Of a stretch of 64,000 nucleotides of DNA, positions 1 to 9,336 are shown piece after piece. This DNA comes from Renibacterium salmoninarum ATCC 33209 (GTDB lineage Bacteria; Actinomycetota; Actinomycetes; Actinomycetales; Micrococcaceae), in assembly GCF_000018885.1 (NCBI RefSeq), contig NC_010168.1, forward strand, positions 1,364,001 to 1,428,000, in the 5' to 3' direction. The notes under the pieces are model-generated. The model saw only the letters and a list, made by a program, of their open reading frames with translations, made no database searches and was not told the DNA's origin. The stretch's first letter is position 1, and each line of letters opens with the position of its first letter. Position numbers and translations under genes: made by a program.

Positions 1-2
1 TT

Positions 3-1093
3 GCTGCGGGCCACTGGGACAAGGTGACTCTGCGGGATCCGCAGAAGCGTTACAACCTGCTTAGCAGAGCGGATGCCATTGAGCTGTTCCCCGCTCTGGA
101 GCTTTGGCTCAGCAATCTGGGCGTCAGCGAAAGCCAGAGCTCGGAAATAATTGTTGTCACTCCTGACTTTTTCCGTACTGCAGCCAAATTACTTCACGAG
201 GTGCCGTTGCGCTCTTGGCAAGACTGGCTCGCAATGCGCGTAATCTCCTCCGCAGCACCGTATCTCGCCGAAGAATTTGTTTCTGAGGACTTCGCTTTCT
301 ACGGCACTGCACTCAGCGGCACCACCGAGAACAAAGAACGCTGGAAACGCGGGGTGGCCTTAGTCGAAGGCGGCCTTGGCGAAGCGGTCGGCCAGCTCTA
401 TGTCGCGGAACATTTTCCGCCTGCGCACAAGCTGCGAATGGAAAAGCTGGTGGCTGATCTCATCGAAGCTTACCGGCAGTCAATCACCGCCCTTGATTGG
501 ATGAGCGATAGCACCAAGACCAAAGTCCTTGAGAAACTTTCCAAATTTGTGCCCAAAATCGGCTACCCTGCAGTCTGGCAAGATTATTCAGCTCTTGAAA
601 TCAAGGCAGAGGATTTGCTCGGAAATATCACCAGGGCCAATATCTTTGAACTTGAACGCCAGCTTGCCCGGATTGGGCAGCCGATCGACCGCGACGAATG
701 GCTGATGACGCCGCAAACGGTTAACGCCTATTACAACCCCACCATGAATGAAATTGTCTTTCCTGCGGCGATCTTGCAGCCGCCATTCTTTGACGCAACC
801 GCGGACGATGCAGCTAACTACGGCGGAATCGGCGCCGTGATCGGACATGAAATCGGCCACGGTTTTGACGATCAAGGGTCGCAATACGACGGCGATGGCG
901 CATTGGCAAACTGGTGGACCGACCAAGACCGAGAAGCTTTCGAGACTCGCACCGCGGCTTTGGTGGCGCAATATGACGAGCTAAGCCCGCTTGCTGCGCC
1001 ACAGGAACGAGTCAACGGGAAATTCACGCTTGGCGAAAACATCGGCGACCTTGGCGGACTAAGCATTTCCTATAAGGCCTGGCAGCTGCATCT
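3..1093 (+). pseudogene. M13-family (neprilysin/PepO-like) zinc metallopeptidase, 5' open at window edge, 3' end cut off by IS copy 1
   Basis: The reading frame is already open at the left edge: codons before the GTG at 24 read AAGHWDK, typical M13 sequence, so the true start lies outside the window. The zinc-binding HEIGH motif is at 846-860 and the second M13 motif GENIGD at about 1032-1049. M13 peptidases are about 650 residues and cleave small peptides; actinobacterial forms are often cytosolic or exported. Coding similarity stops at the IS boundary (1093/1094), and the frame then reads about 23 unrelated residues inside the element. The last 100 or so residues expected after GLSISYKAW, which carry further active-site and fold elements, are absent on the far side of the IS, so this is more than a simple insertion. 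Almost certainly inactive. Confidence 0.9.
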
Positions 1094-1123
1094 TGAATCG
1101 CTCCGGTGTGTCCGGAGGGTTTC

Positions 1124-2014
1124 TCAGACGATGAGCCTGTCGGCGGCTGCCGTGCTCTGGTAGTGATTGTAGTAGTGGTTTTCTAGCTCTACTGGTGGGA
1201 TGTCTCCGCAGTACTGGTAGAGCCTTCGGTGGTTGTACCAATCGGCCCATTCAGCGGTGCCGATTTCGACTTCTTCTAGAGTCCGCCAGGGCTTGCCGGG
1301 TTTGATCAGCTCGGTCTTATAAAGCCCGTTGATGGTTTCCGCCAAGACGTTGTCGTAACTATCACCCACAGAACCGATCGAGGGGCGGATACCGGCCTGG
1401 GCCAGGCGTTCGGTGAAGGCCAAGGAGGCGTATTGAGCCCCGGCATCGTGATGATGAATCACCCCGGAAATCTCAGCCCCGGCCCGTTCACGACTCCAGA
1501 TTGCCTGATTAACTGCGTTGAGCACTAGCACGGTGTTCATAGAAGCACTCGCTGACCAGCCCAGGATCCTCCGAGAGTAAGCATCGATCACGAAGGCAAC
1601 ATAGACCCACCCGGACCAGGTCGAAACATAGGTGAAATCATCTACCCATAGCCGATCCGGTGCCGTTGGTGTGAAATCACGGCGGACCAAGTCCTTCGCT
1701 CGGGCTGCCTTCGAGTCTTTGATCGTGGTGCGTTTGACCTTGCCACGGACCGCACCCTGTATGCCAAGTAACCCCATGAGCCGTTCTACCGTGCACCTGG
1801 CCACCGGCACACCTTCACGGTTCATCGCCAACCAGACTTTCCTGGTGCCGTAAACCCCGTAATTAGCGGCATACACCTTCTGGATCACGGGCTTGAGCAC
1901 CTCATCACGTTGTTCTCGGTGAGATCGTGTTTTATCCACCCATTCGTAGTACGTGGACGGGGTGGTCTTCACCCCGTCCCAGTAAGCACCTGGCAGATCG
2001 ACTCGACACCCCAC
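1124..2014 (-). CDS. IS3-family transposase OrfB (DDE integrase domain), IS copy 1
   Basis: The 296-residue frame has an rve-type DDE catalytic core: Asp126 (WVDDFTY), Asp190 (HHHDAGAQY) and Glu226 (DNVLAET), with 35 residues between the last two as is standard for IS3 enzymes. The ending NHRRLYQYCGDIPPVELE is close to IS6110 OrfB. The first ~14 residues (from the GTG at 2014) are not family-like. The normal N-terminal stretch of OrfB lies upstream in another frame (see copy 2). Variants in this copy are GVYG, WVDD, DNVLAE and GTAEWADW. It shares DNVLAE and GVYG with copy 2. Confidence 0.85.
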   Translation of the reverse strand: MGCRVDLPGAYWDGVKTTPSTYYEWVDKTRSHREQRDEVLKPVIQKVYAANYGVYGTRKVWLAMNREGVPVARCTVERLMGLLGIQGAVRGKVKRTTIKDSKAARAKDLVRRDFTPTAPDRLWVDDFTYVSTWSGWVYVAFVIDAYSRRILGWSASASMNTVLVLNAVNQAIWSRERAGAEISGVIHHHDAGAQYASLAFTERLAQAGIRPSIGSVGDSYDNVLAETINGLYKTELIKPGKPWRTLEEVEIGTAEWADWYNHRRLYQYCGDIPPVELENHYYNHYQSTAAADRLIV

Positions 2015-2023
2015 CGCAATCCA

Positions 2024-2389
2024 TTATTCTCGCGGTGACCGGCATGGTCCTTGATGTATTTCACGATCAGTGTTGTGGCGGTCGAGTTCGACCGCGAAAA
2101 AAGCTGAAGCACTCCGAAGGATCGCGTTCGCCCGTTTCAGCTCAGCGTTCTCACGCCGTAACCGTTTCAGCTCGGCCGATTCCGTGCTCGTTGTTCCAGT
2201 TCTAGTACCAACATCGATCTCGGCTTGCCGGACCCATTTACGCACCGTTTCCGGCACACCCACACCCAAAAGCTGGGCAACTTTTTGCATCGCCGCCCAC
2301 TCCGAAGACGCACCCTCCATCTCCGCCACCATGCGCACCGTACGATCCTTCAACTCCTGCGGATACCGTGTCGTAGTTTTCCCTGCCAT
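2024..2389 (-). CDS. IS3-family transposase OrfA (HTH), IS copy 1
   Basis: The 121-residue protein has an N-terminal HTH_Tnp_1-type region (YPQELKDRTVRMVAEMEG) followed by a leucine-zipper-like stretch (ELKRLRRENAELKRANAIL). It binds the IS ends in this family. A run of six T (SAFF codons) is where IS3 elements usually shift to the -1 frame to make OrfAB. Here the -1 frame stops soon after, at a TGA, so a fusion is not obvious. The frame is about 13 codons longer than IS6110 OrfA because of an apparent missing base near its end. Confidence 0.85.
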   Translation of the reverse strand: MAGKTTTRYPQELKDRTVRMVAEMEGASSEWAAMQKVAQLLGVGVPETVRKWVRQAEIDVGTRTGTTSTESAELKRLRRENAELKRANAILRSASAFFAVELDRHNTDREIHQGPCRSPRE

Positions 2390-2550
2390 GTCCTGATCCT
2401 CTCAAACAAGAAAGTCTCCGGACACGCCGGGGCGATTCACTCAACCTGGCAGCATTTTCTGCCTATATCTAAGCACACAGACTATCCTTTTGCTCCTTCG
2501 GCGTGAACCTACGTTGGCGTAATAAGGGCCATGAGGAGCAGGATAGGACT

Positions 2551-3399
2551 GTGACGAATCTGAACTTGCCAGCCAGCGAACCCGGAACCGCAACAGAAAC
2601 CGTATCGCACCCTTGGGCGCGATACGGTGCCATGGGCGACTCGTTTACCGAGGGAATCGGTGATCCCGAGCAAAGCAGTCCAGGCGGCCATCGCGGCTGG
2701 GCCGACCGCCTAGCAGAAGAGCTCAGCAAAGGACATCACGACTTCGCGTATGCGAATCTAGCGATTCGCGGCCGGCTCCTGCAACAGATTCTGACCGAGC
2801 AGCTCGAACCCGCCCTGGCTCTGAAACCTGATCTCATTTCAATCTCGGCAGGTGGGAACGACTTGATTCGGCCTGGTTCGGACCCTGACGCGCTAGCCGA
2901 GAAAATGGATGCAGCAGTGGCGAAGATGACTGCTTCGGGTGCCACGGTATTGCTCTTTAACGGCCCGGATATCCGTGATACCCCCGTACTAGGTCTAGTC
3001 CGCGGCAAAGTCGCCATCTACAACGAAAATCTCCGCACGGTAGCTGCCCGTCATGACGCCGTTATTGCCGATATGTGGTCGCTGCGTGAACTCTCCGATC
3101 CACAAATGTGGGACGAAGACCGACTGCATTTTGCGCCTTTAGGCCATCACCGGATTGCCATTATGACCTTGGATGCGCTCAACGTACCTCATCAGCTTGA
3201 GCCATTACGGCCGGAGCCGCTCGCGCACCGCACCTGGCGTGCCGCCCGGAGCGAGGACCTTATTTGGGCATGTGAGTTCTTGGTGCCGTGGGTGGTCCGC
3301 CGATTGCGGCACCAATCATCTGGCGACGGAGTCAGCGCAAAAAGGCCCACCCCTGGCCCAGTGTTTATGCCCTCGGTCGACGTCAAAAAACTGAGTTAA
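2551..3399 (+). CDS. SGNH/GDSL-family hydrolase (lipase/esterase-like)
   Basis: The block-I motif GDSFTEG is at residues 30-36 (nucleophile Ser31), block III GGND lies further on, and the catalytic Asp-His pair is in DRLHFAPLGHH, which together identify an SGNH hydrolase of about 282 residues. There is no signal peptide, so it is probably cytoplasmic. I chose the GTG at 2551 (MTNLNLPAS) because AGGAG-like sequence lies upstream. An in-frame GTG at 2503 would add 16 non-conserved residues. It lies alone just downstream of IS copy 1, and only about 110 bp of non-coding DNA separates it from the element, so its native promoter may be altered. The substrate is unknown: deacetylation or de-esterification of a small molecule is the family role. 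Confidence 0.85.
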   Translation: MTNLNLPASEPGTATETVSHPWARYGAMGDSFTEGIGDPEQSSPGGHRGWADRLAEELSKGHHDFAYANLAIRGRLLQQILTEQLEPALALKPDLISISAGGNDLIRPGSDPDALAEKMDAAVAKMTASGATVLLFNGPDIRDTPVLGLVRGKVAIYNENLRTVAARHDAVIADMWSLRELSDPQMWDEDRLHFAPLGHHRIAIMTLDALNVPHQLEPLRPEPLAHRTWRAARSEDLIWACEFLVPWVVRRLRHQSSGDGVSAKRPTPGPVFMPSVDVKKLS

Positions 3400-3497
3400 C
3401 GGGCAGTCTGAGGCGAAGTTTCACTTGGCTCGAAACTCGCTTGTTCGCGCATCGACGCTTCAATACCGTCTAGCAAAACGTCCCGCTTACGCTGCCA

Positions 3498-4112
3498 CTA
3501 AGCTTTGCCATCGGTGCTAAAAGCCAACCCCAATAGGTGCTCCAGCCCGGCCAGGTTCTTGATCTTCAAGGGTCCAGGCGGTGATTCAATGAATCGACTA
3601 TTGACCACCGATTCCGGTTTGAGCGGTTTTAGCGCACTGCGTCGAAGACGGTAGGCGTTCATATAGCTATCGATGGTCAGATCAGAGACCAGATCCATGA
3701 TCAACACCGCCTGCTGCTCTTCAAAGCCAAAGTCAATCAGCGCCTCACTACCGGCGGCAAAGATACAAATAACGCTAGGCGGCGTTGAGGCTAAGCGTTG
3801 CAGCTCCGGAGCTAAACCAGGAAACGATTCGTAGATTTCCCACATCACATCGGTCAGTTGCTCAACGTAACGTCGCCAGCCTTCGTTCGGCTCCGGCCAA
3901 TTAGCTTCCCAAGCGAGAAGGCCAATGGCGAGCGTGACCAGATCGTCACGGGATCCGACGTGTCGGTAGAGCGAAGAATGTTTCACGCCCAGTGAGCTTG
4001 CCACAGTGGACATGGTCAATCCTTCGAAACCGAGGCTAATGGCAGCACGGGCTACCGACTCACGAGAAATAGTCGGTACGCGGCCGCGTCGACGGGCTTG
4101 TAGGTTGGTCAC
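3498..4112 (-). CDS. TetR-family transcriptional regulator
   Basis: The N-terminal TetR_N helix-turn-helix (ISRESVARAAISLGFEGLTMSTVASSLGVKHSSLYRHVGSRDDL region) is typical: helix 3 contains the SLYRHVGSRDDL signature. The C-terminal ligand/dimer domain is divergent (TetR_C_11-like). I prefer the GTG at 4112 (MTNLQARRRGR) because homologues start just before the HTH; the frame stays open to a start at 4172. It follows the broken metX gene on the same strand with a gap of about 70 bp, so it may be co-transcribed with metYX or have its own promoter. Its target and ligand are not evident. Confidence 0.8.
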   Translation of the reverse strand: MTNLQARRRGRVPTISRESVARAAISLGFEGLTMSTVASSLGVKHSSLYRHVGSRDDLVTLAIGLLAWEANWPEPNEGWRRYVEQLTDVMWEIYESFPGLAPELQRLASTPPSVICIFAAGSEALIDFGFEEQQAVLIMDLVSDLTIDSYMNAYRLRRSALKPLKPESVVNSRFIESPPGPLKIKNLAGLEHLLGLAFSTDGKA

Positions 4113-4181
4113 TCGATCATAATAACTGTCAAGAATGAGCGTAAGCCGGGCACCGATTGATAACGCACCCAAGTTTATTAT

Positions 4182-5316
4182 TCAGGCTAGCGCCGGAGCA
4201 ATGAGTGCGGCGATCTGCCCGGTTTCCAGCAGAAATGCATCGTGGCCGACCTTCGAGTCGATACTTCGAACCGAAACTCCGCCAGGCACGGCTGCCGCAA
4301 GTTGCTCAGTTTGTGCGGGTAAATACAAGCGATCTGAACTCACCGAGGCAAGAGTGAACCTCACGCTAGCGGCGGCAAGAAGCGCTTGTTCAAGACCACC
4401 CCGGCCGCGCCCCACGTCATGACTCATCAAAGCTTCGGTCAAGACAATGTAGCTATTAGCGTCAAACCGCTGCACCAATTTAGTCGCTTGATGGTCTAAG
4501 TAGCTTTCCACCTGGTAACGGTTCAGTTCCGGCTGCTCGCCCCGCTCAAGAGAAATCGGTTGCTCGCCACCTTGCGCCGCTCGACCAAATCGATGGCCCA
4601 ATTCAGCTTCTGAACGATACGAAATATGCGCAATTCGTCGCGCCAGCCCCAGCCCAGCCAGCGGCGGTCGACCCGAATAATAGTCACCGCCGTCGAAATT
4701 GGCGTCCTGCCAGATAGCGAGGACCTGAGTCTGCGCCAAAGCGATTTGCTCCGCGGTACTTGCTCCGCACGAGGCCAAGATCACTGCCTGACGCAGGCGG
4801 TCGGGAAACTCTGCCGCCCATTCCAGCGCCCTAGCGCCCCCCATTGAACCACCAATCACGGCATGCCACTGCTGGATGCCCAATGCATCCGAAAGCACTG
4901 CCTCTGACCGCACGCTATCTCGCAATGTTAGGTAGGGAAAGCGCGAGCCCCAAGGCACGCCGTCGGGCGCTAACGACGACGGACCAGTGCTGCCATAACA
5001 ACCGCCCAGAATATTCGCTGCGACCACGAAAAAGCGGTTGGTATCGATAGCTTTTCCGGGGCCGACCAAACCGTCCCACCAGCCATCCTCATCGCTGTCT
5101 CCCCTGGCAACATGCGTGCTGCCGGTCAAAGCGTGCTGAATAAGAACCGTAGTTGAAGCATCAGCGTTGAGTTTGCCCCAGCTTTACATAGGCCAAAACC
5201 ACTGCCGGGATGCTCGCGCCGGATTCGAGCTCAACATCACCGATCAACTGATATTGCAAAATGCCATCGGCAAAACTCTCTGCTGCGGTCTCCGCAGAAA
5301 CTTCCAATGCCGTCAA
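4182..5316 (-). pseudogene. metX: Homoserine O-acetyltransferase (metX), frameshifted
   Basis: MetX acetylates homoserine, the first committed step of methionine synthesis by direct sulfhydrylation. The alpha/beta-hydrolase nucleophile elbow GGSMGG and the C-terminal GHDAFLLE (catalytic His) are intact in the frame from 5129 to 4182. The first ~45 residues (MTALEVSAETAAES..., then YQLIGDVELESG and VVLAYVKLG) are in a different frame and hit a stop. Around 5170-5180 the sequence reads ggggcaaactcaacgc; removing one base would give the expected G-K-L-N-A-D and restore a 377-codon gene. The TTG start at 5316 overlaps the metY stop (TTGA), so the two genes formed an operon. A protein restarted downstream would lack the N-terminal core strands and is unlikely to work. 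Confidence 0.88.
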
Positions 5317-6626
5317 GACTTTGCCGCCCGGAAGCCTGCATCCAAATCAGCCAAAATATCGTCAATGTGCTCCAGCCCAACCGATAGCCGGGCCATTGAT
5401 GGGCTGACGCCGCTCGCGAGTTGCTGCGCTTCGCTCAGTTGCGAGTGCGTTGTGGACGCCGGGTGAATGACCAGCGAGCGGACATCACCAATGTTGGCCA
5501 CGTGCGAATGCAATTCCAGTCCGTCAACGAACTTTTTGCCCGCTTCAACGCCGCCTTTGATTTGAAAAGCGACTACCGCACCGGTGCCACGAGGCCCATA
5601 TTTCCGGCTGCGCTAGTACCAGGGGCTAGATGGCAGGCCTGCGTAGGCTACGGACTCGACGCTGTGATGTTCACTGAGCCATTGGGCGACTTCGACGGCG
5701 TTGGAAACATGCCGTTCTACCCGCAGGCTCAATGTTTCCAAGCCTTGCGCAATCAAAAAGGCGTTGAATGGCGAGACCGCTGAGCCAAGATCGCGCAGCA
5801 GCTGAACTCTGGCCTTGAGGATATATGCCAAATTGGCACCTAGGGCACTACCCACACCCAAGTCCCGGGCAAAAACCAAGCCGTTATACGACTCATCCGG
5901 CGTATTGAATCCGGGGAACTTCTCCGGATCCTTCGCGTAATCAAACGTGCCGCCATCGACTATGACACCCGCGATAGCCGCACCATGACCACCGAGATAC
6001 TTCGTCGCCGAATGCAGTACGACGTCCGCTCCCCATTCGAGCGGGCGAATCAAATAGGGCGTGGCAAGCGTCTTATCGACAATGAGGGGCACGCCAGCTT
6101 CATGCGCGACGGCGCTAACACCTTCAATGTCCAGGATGTCCTGGCGCGGGTTAGAAACCACTTCGCCAAAGAGCAACTTGGTGTTTGGCTTTATTGCTGC
6201 ACGCCATTGATCCAGGTTGTCCGGATCGTCAACAAAAGTTACCTCGATCCCGAACTTCTTGAAGGTGTGAGCAAAAAGGTTGTAGGTGCCGCCGTAGATG
6301 CTCGGGCTAGAAACAATGTGGTCGACGGCCTGAGCAATATTGAGCACGGCAAGAGTTGCAGCGGCCTGCCCCGAAGAAAGCAGCAGCGCGCCAACGCCGC
6401 CCTCAAGATTCGCAATGCGCTGCTCAACGGCGTCCTGGGTGGGATTGCCGATTCTGGTGTAGATCGGCGCCAATTCAGCGAGCGCAAACCGATTTGCCGC
6501 ACTTTCAGCGCTAGGGAAAACAAACGAGCTTGTTTGATAGATCGGCAACGCTCGCGCGCCAGTAACTGCATCTGGTTCTTGGCCGATGTGGATTTGTCGT
6601 GTTTCGAAAGACCAACCATTACTCAT
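5313..6626 (-). pseudogene. metY: O-acetylhomoserine sulfhydrylase (metY), in-frame nonsense codon
   Basis: PLP-dependent Cys/Met-metabolism family enzyme that joins O-acetylhomoserine and sulfide to homocysteine. The ATG at 6626 begins MSNGWSFETRQIH and the PLP-lysine motif SATKYLGGHG is present. After AGLPSSPWY a TAG at 5615-5613 interrupts a frame that then continues without shift ([20 protein letters not shown] ... [14 protein letters not shown]) to the normal end at 5313, 437 sense codons in all. A glutamate codon changed to TAG is the simplest explanation. The truncated product would lack the C-terminal domain of about 100 residues. There is also a Lys in place of the usual Asn in VDKTLATPYL. 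The operon is metY-metX, with a SAM-IV riboswitch upstream. Confidence 0.9.
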
Positions 6627-6740
6627 AGGGCTGGCTCCTTTTCTGGAAAGGGCCCAATAATCAGCAGCGGCCGGACGGTGGCCAGAGATACCCCGTTCAA
6701 CCGGGTGCGATGCATCGACCCGCGCTTGCCTCTACCGGTT

Positions 6741-6844
6741 GGTGGAGGCCAGGTCTTCACCCGGGGCACCCCGCCGCGGTGGAGGGTTGCCGTCCAGCAA
6801 GCCGGGGCAGGCGTCTGGTCAAGACATTGCTGGCACTCGTGACC
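6741..6844 (-). promoter_or_regulatory. SAM-IV riboswitch upstream of metY
   Basis: On the minus strand the leader contains the conserved blocks of the actinobacterial SAM-IV class in order: GGTCACGAGTGCCAGC at the 5' end, then CCCCGGCTTGCTGG, CGGCAACCCTCC, CCGCGGCGGGGTGCCCCGGG and TGAAGACC. GGTC at 6844-6841 can pair with GACC at 6755-6752 to close the basal stem. This class binds S-adenosylmethionine and represses sulfur-metabolism genes when SAM is high. It lies about 115 nt before the metY start. The intervening region could form the expression platform, but I could not settle a terminator structure there. Confidence 0.88.
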
Positions 6845-6979
6845 TAAAACAAGTTTGCGCAAGCAAAGCTCATCAGTTCAAGTCCATGACGGGGTGTGAC
6901 GTTTTTTGGCCAGCCCCCACAGCTGTTGCTTAGGTCACCCTAAGTCGAGACAGGGGTCACAAAGTGCAAGGATATGGGC

Positions 6980-7618
6980 ATGCGCATGGATCACGTTTCT
7001 TACGCTTGTGACCCCGATGGACTAGCTGCCACCTCGGAGCGGATTGTCACGGCACTCGGCGTCAAAGCCGTGTGCGGAGGCGTACACCCTCGCTTCGGTA
7101 CGCGGAATATGATCATCCCGCTCACCTCGCGCCACTACCTCGAAGTTGTCGAAGTCCTCGACCACCCTGCTTCAGATAAAGCACCCTTCGGCCAAGCCGT
7201 GCGTGCTCGCTCCAACGCCGGTGGCGGTTGGATGGGCTGGTGCGTCGAAGTGAACGACCTTTCGCCTTTTGAAGAACGGCTTGGCCGCTCTGCAGTGCCT
7301 GGTAACCGAAAGTTCCCAGACGGTCGCGAGCTTGTTTGGCAGCAAATTGGCATCAAGGGACTCATCGCCGATCCGCAGGTGCCCTACCTGTTGAAATGGG
7401 AGGGCGATCCAAGCCTGCACCCGTCTCAGGCAGAGCCCAGCTCTGTGATTTTGTCTAGCCTTACCATTGCCGGCTCGGCTGAACGGGTCACCGAATGGCT
7501 TGGCGAGTGTGTGGACAAGCCGCTCGAAGACGTTGCCGTCGAATGGATCGCTCCGCACGGAACGCCGGGCATCATGAGCGTGACCTTTGAAACAGCGAAC
7601 GGTCCAGTAACCCTCTAA
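6980..7618 (+). CDS. VOC/glyoxalase-like domain protein (Glyoxalase_3 type)
   Basis: A protein of about 212 residues whose N-terminus MDHVSYACDPDGLAATSERI and inner HYLEVVEVLD match the vicinal-oxygen-chelate fold seen in many actinobacterial hypothetical proteins (Glyoxalase_3/PF13468-like). The substrate is unknown. AAGGA at 6968-6972 lies 7 nt before the ATG at 6980, which favours that start over the ATG at 6974 (spacing 1). It is divergent from the metYX leader. The frame is intact. Confidence 0.75.
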   Translation: MRMDHVSYACDPDGLAATSERIVTALGVKAVCGGVHPRFGTRNMIIPLTSRHYLEVVEVLDHPASDKAPFGQAVRARSNAGGGWMGWCVEVNDLSPFEERLGRSAVPGNRKFPDGRELVWQQIGIKGLIADPQVPYLLKWEGDPSLHPSQAEPSSVILSSLTIAGSAERVTEWLGECVDKPLEDVAVEWIAPHGTPGIMSVTFETANGPVTL

Positions 7619-7634
7619 TTTTTTTCCATCCGTT

Positions 7635-7689
7635 GAGTGTCGACTTATGGCGAGTTTGAGTACGATTTATTCGCCACAAGTCGACACTC
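7635..7689. terminator. Large hairpin between convergent genes, probable bidirectional terminator
   Basis: GAGTGTCGACTT plus TGGCGA pairs with TCGCCA plus AAGTCGACACTC, a stem of about 18 pairs with one a/c mismatch and a ~17-nt loop. It sits between the convergent VOC gene (ends 7618) and CPBP gene (ends 7712). T-rich sequence precedes it on one side. Terminator function is inferred from position. Confidence 0.6.
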
Positions 7690-7711
7690 GACGTTTGTTT
7701 AAGGGTGTTGA

Positions 7712-8464
7712 TCAGCCGAAACCTAGTTGCCTACCGAAAGTGAACGCGGCAATGTCTAATAAACTATGCGCGATCACCAGCGGCATGACTCGCTTCGTCT
7801 TGGTATAGAGCCAGCCAAAGACCAGGCCCATCGCAACATTGCCAATAAACGGTCCGAAGCCCTGGTACAAGTGATAGCTGCCGCGCAAAATTGCGCTGGC
7901 AATAATCGCTGGCCACAGCCGCCATCCCAGCTTATTCAGCCGGTCCAGCAAATAGCCGACGACGATTACCTCCTCCAAAACTGCGTTGCGGATCGCGGAA
8001 ATCACCAGCACCGGCACTGTCCACCAAAATTCCTGCAGCGAATTGGGCACGAGTTGCGCGGTAATTCCCAACGCCCGGCCAATCGCATAGAGCCCAAGTG
8101 ACGGCGCACCGATGAGCACCAATAGCCCCACACCCCACAGCAAATCGCGACCCGGCTTAGCGAAAGTGAAGCCGATCGCGGTGAAACCACTTCGGGCTGG
8201 TTTCCAGAGTAAATAGAGCACTAACGCCAAAGGTATTAAGGCGAAGAAGTTGCCCAGCAGCTGATACGCCAGGTCAAAGTATTCGCGATTGTTTTTGCTG
8301 GTATTCAAGGTGGCCGTGGCTTGGGCGATCGGACCTCGGCTGAGGTTATCGATCAAATTGACCACGGCATAGACCGCAGATTGGCCAAGAGAAAGCCCCA
8401 GCACAATCAAAATTTCAACACGCCAACGCTTGCGTAATGCGCTGGGTGGGCGGCGAACAGACAT
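7712..8464 (-). CDS. CPBP (CAAX protease/bacteriocin-processing) family intramembrane protein
   Basis: About 250 residues with six or so hydrophobic segments. The Abi/CPBP motif 1 is EEVIVVGYLLDR (double Glu), motif 2 lies around RGSYHLYQGF (His) and motif 3 is HSLLD near the C-terminus, which are the glutamate and histidine residues that form the active site in this family. I chose the ATG at 8464 (MSVRRPPSALRKRW); the upstream open frame to 8593 is not family-like. It acts in the membrane, and the substrate is unknown. It is divergent from the phosphatase gene with about 90 bp between them. Confidence 0.82.
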   Translation of the reverse strand: MSVRRPPSALRKRWRVEILIVLGLSLGQSAVYAVVNLIDNLSRGPIAQATATLNTSKNNREYFDLAYQLLGNFFALIPLALVLYLLWKPARSGFTAIGFTFAKPGRDLLWGVGLLVLIGAPSLGLYAIGRALGITAQLVPNSLQEFWWTVPVLVISAIRNAVLEEVIVVGYLLDRLNKLGWRLWPAIIASAILRGSYHLYQGFGPFIGNVAMGLVFGWLYTKTKRVMPLVIAHSLLDIAAFTFGRQLGFG

Positions 8465-8557
8465 GGCACCATCCTGCCTCGGCATCCTTGTGCAAGCCGT
8501 TACGACACCCGGTGCGCAACAGAACCGAGCACAGATTTCGAACACTAGACTCAGATC

Positions 8558-9235
8558 ATGAGCGCACCCCGGCAGATCTTGATGCTCCGACACGGTCAGT
8601 CTGAGGCGAATCGAGACCAGACCATTTACAACCGCGTGCCTGATTACCGAATACCGTTAACCGATATTGGTTTAGCTCAAGCAACCGCGGCGGGTGAAAA
8701 TATTCGACGCCGTCTTGATGGCCAACAAGTCTGCGTCTACGTCTCCCCCTATTTACGCGCATATCAAACCCTGGAAGCTCTAAACTTGGGCAACTTGGTG
8801 GAACGGGTCATCGAAGAACCTCGGCTTCGGGAGCAGGACTGTGCAAATTTTCAGAATCCTGCCGAGATCGCAGATCAAAAGGAGCTTAGGAACGCCTACG
8901 GGCATTTTTTCTACCGATTCCGTGAAGGCGAATCGGGCTCGGATGTTTACGATCGGGTGTCGTCGTTCTTGGAAACTTTGCATCGACATTGGCAGAAACC
9001 TGATTACGCCGCCAATACCTTGCTGGTGACGCATGGACTCACCATGCGCCTTTTTTGTATGCGCTGGTTTCATTGGTCCGTTGAGTACTTCGAGTCGCTC
9101 AATAACCCGGAAAACGCGGAAGTGAGATCACTTCTTTTCGACGACGGGCGTTATCGCCTGGACTTGCCTTTTGAACAATGGAACGCTGTCGCACCCGGCC
9201 AGACGGTGCTGGATAGCCCCCGGGTAACGTGGTAA
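8558..9235 (+). CDS. Histidine phosphatase family protein (phosphoglycerate mutase-like)
   Basis: The N-terminal LRHGQSEAN contains the RHG phosphohistidine motif at residues 11-13. A second catalytic His is in LLVTHGLTMR and the middle contains YVSPYLRAYQT. At 225 residues it is the normal single-domain length. The family includes phosphatases of sugar phosphates, nucleotides and proteins, and true mutase function is not supported. The start ATG is clear and the frame is intact. Confidence 0.85.
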   Translation: MSAPRQILMLRHGQSEANRDQTIYNRVPDYRIPLTDIGLAQATAAGENIRRRLDGQQVCVYVSPYLRAYQTLEALNLGNLVERVIEEPRLREQDCANFQNPAEIADQKELRNAYGHFFYRFREGESGSDVYDRVSSFLETLHRHWQKPDYAANTLLVTHGLTMRLFCMRWFHWSVEYFESLNNPENAEVRSLLFDDGRYRLDLPFEQWNAVAPGQTVLDSPRVTW

Positions 9236-9336
9236 TACGTTATGAGCGCATGACTTAATTGGCCTGAGACAACGGCCAGAGGGTAGCCTTACCTATGTTC
9301 TGAACGATTTGGAACCTAGCTACCGAGAGAACGCTC

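Larger units (their letters stand above)
1094..2439 (-). mobile_element. IS3-family element, IS6110/IS994-like, copy 1 (1346 bp)
   Basis: The ends are inverted repeats beginning TGAATCGCYCCGGTGTGTCC, very like the IS6110 terminus. The outer TG...CA is usual for IS3 elements. Length is exactly 1346 bp, as in the other three copies of this window. The inner genes run on the minus strand. The flanking triplets are tct (left) and ctc (right), so there is no target duplication. The element ends the M13 peptidase gene, and the missing 3' part of that gene is not found beyond it, which suggests a deletion or rearrangement after insertion. Confidence 0.96.

Noticed and set aside
5985..6842. 285-codon plus-strand frame opposite metY and the riboswitch
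   Set aside because: It lies over clear metY coding sequence and SAM-IV structure and has no recognisable domain.
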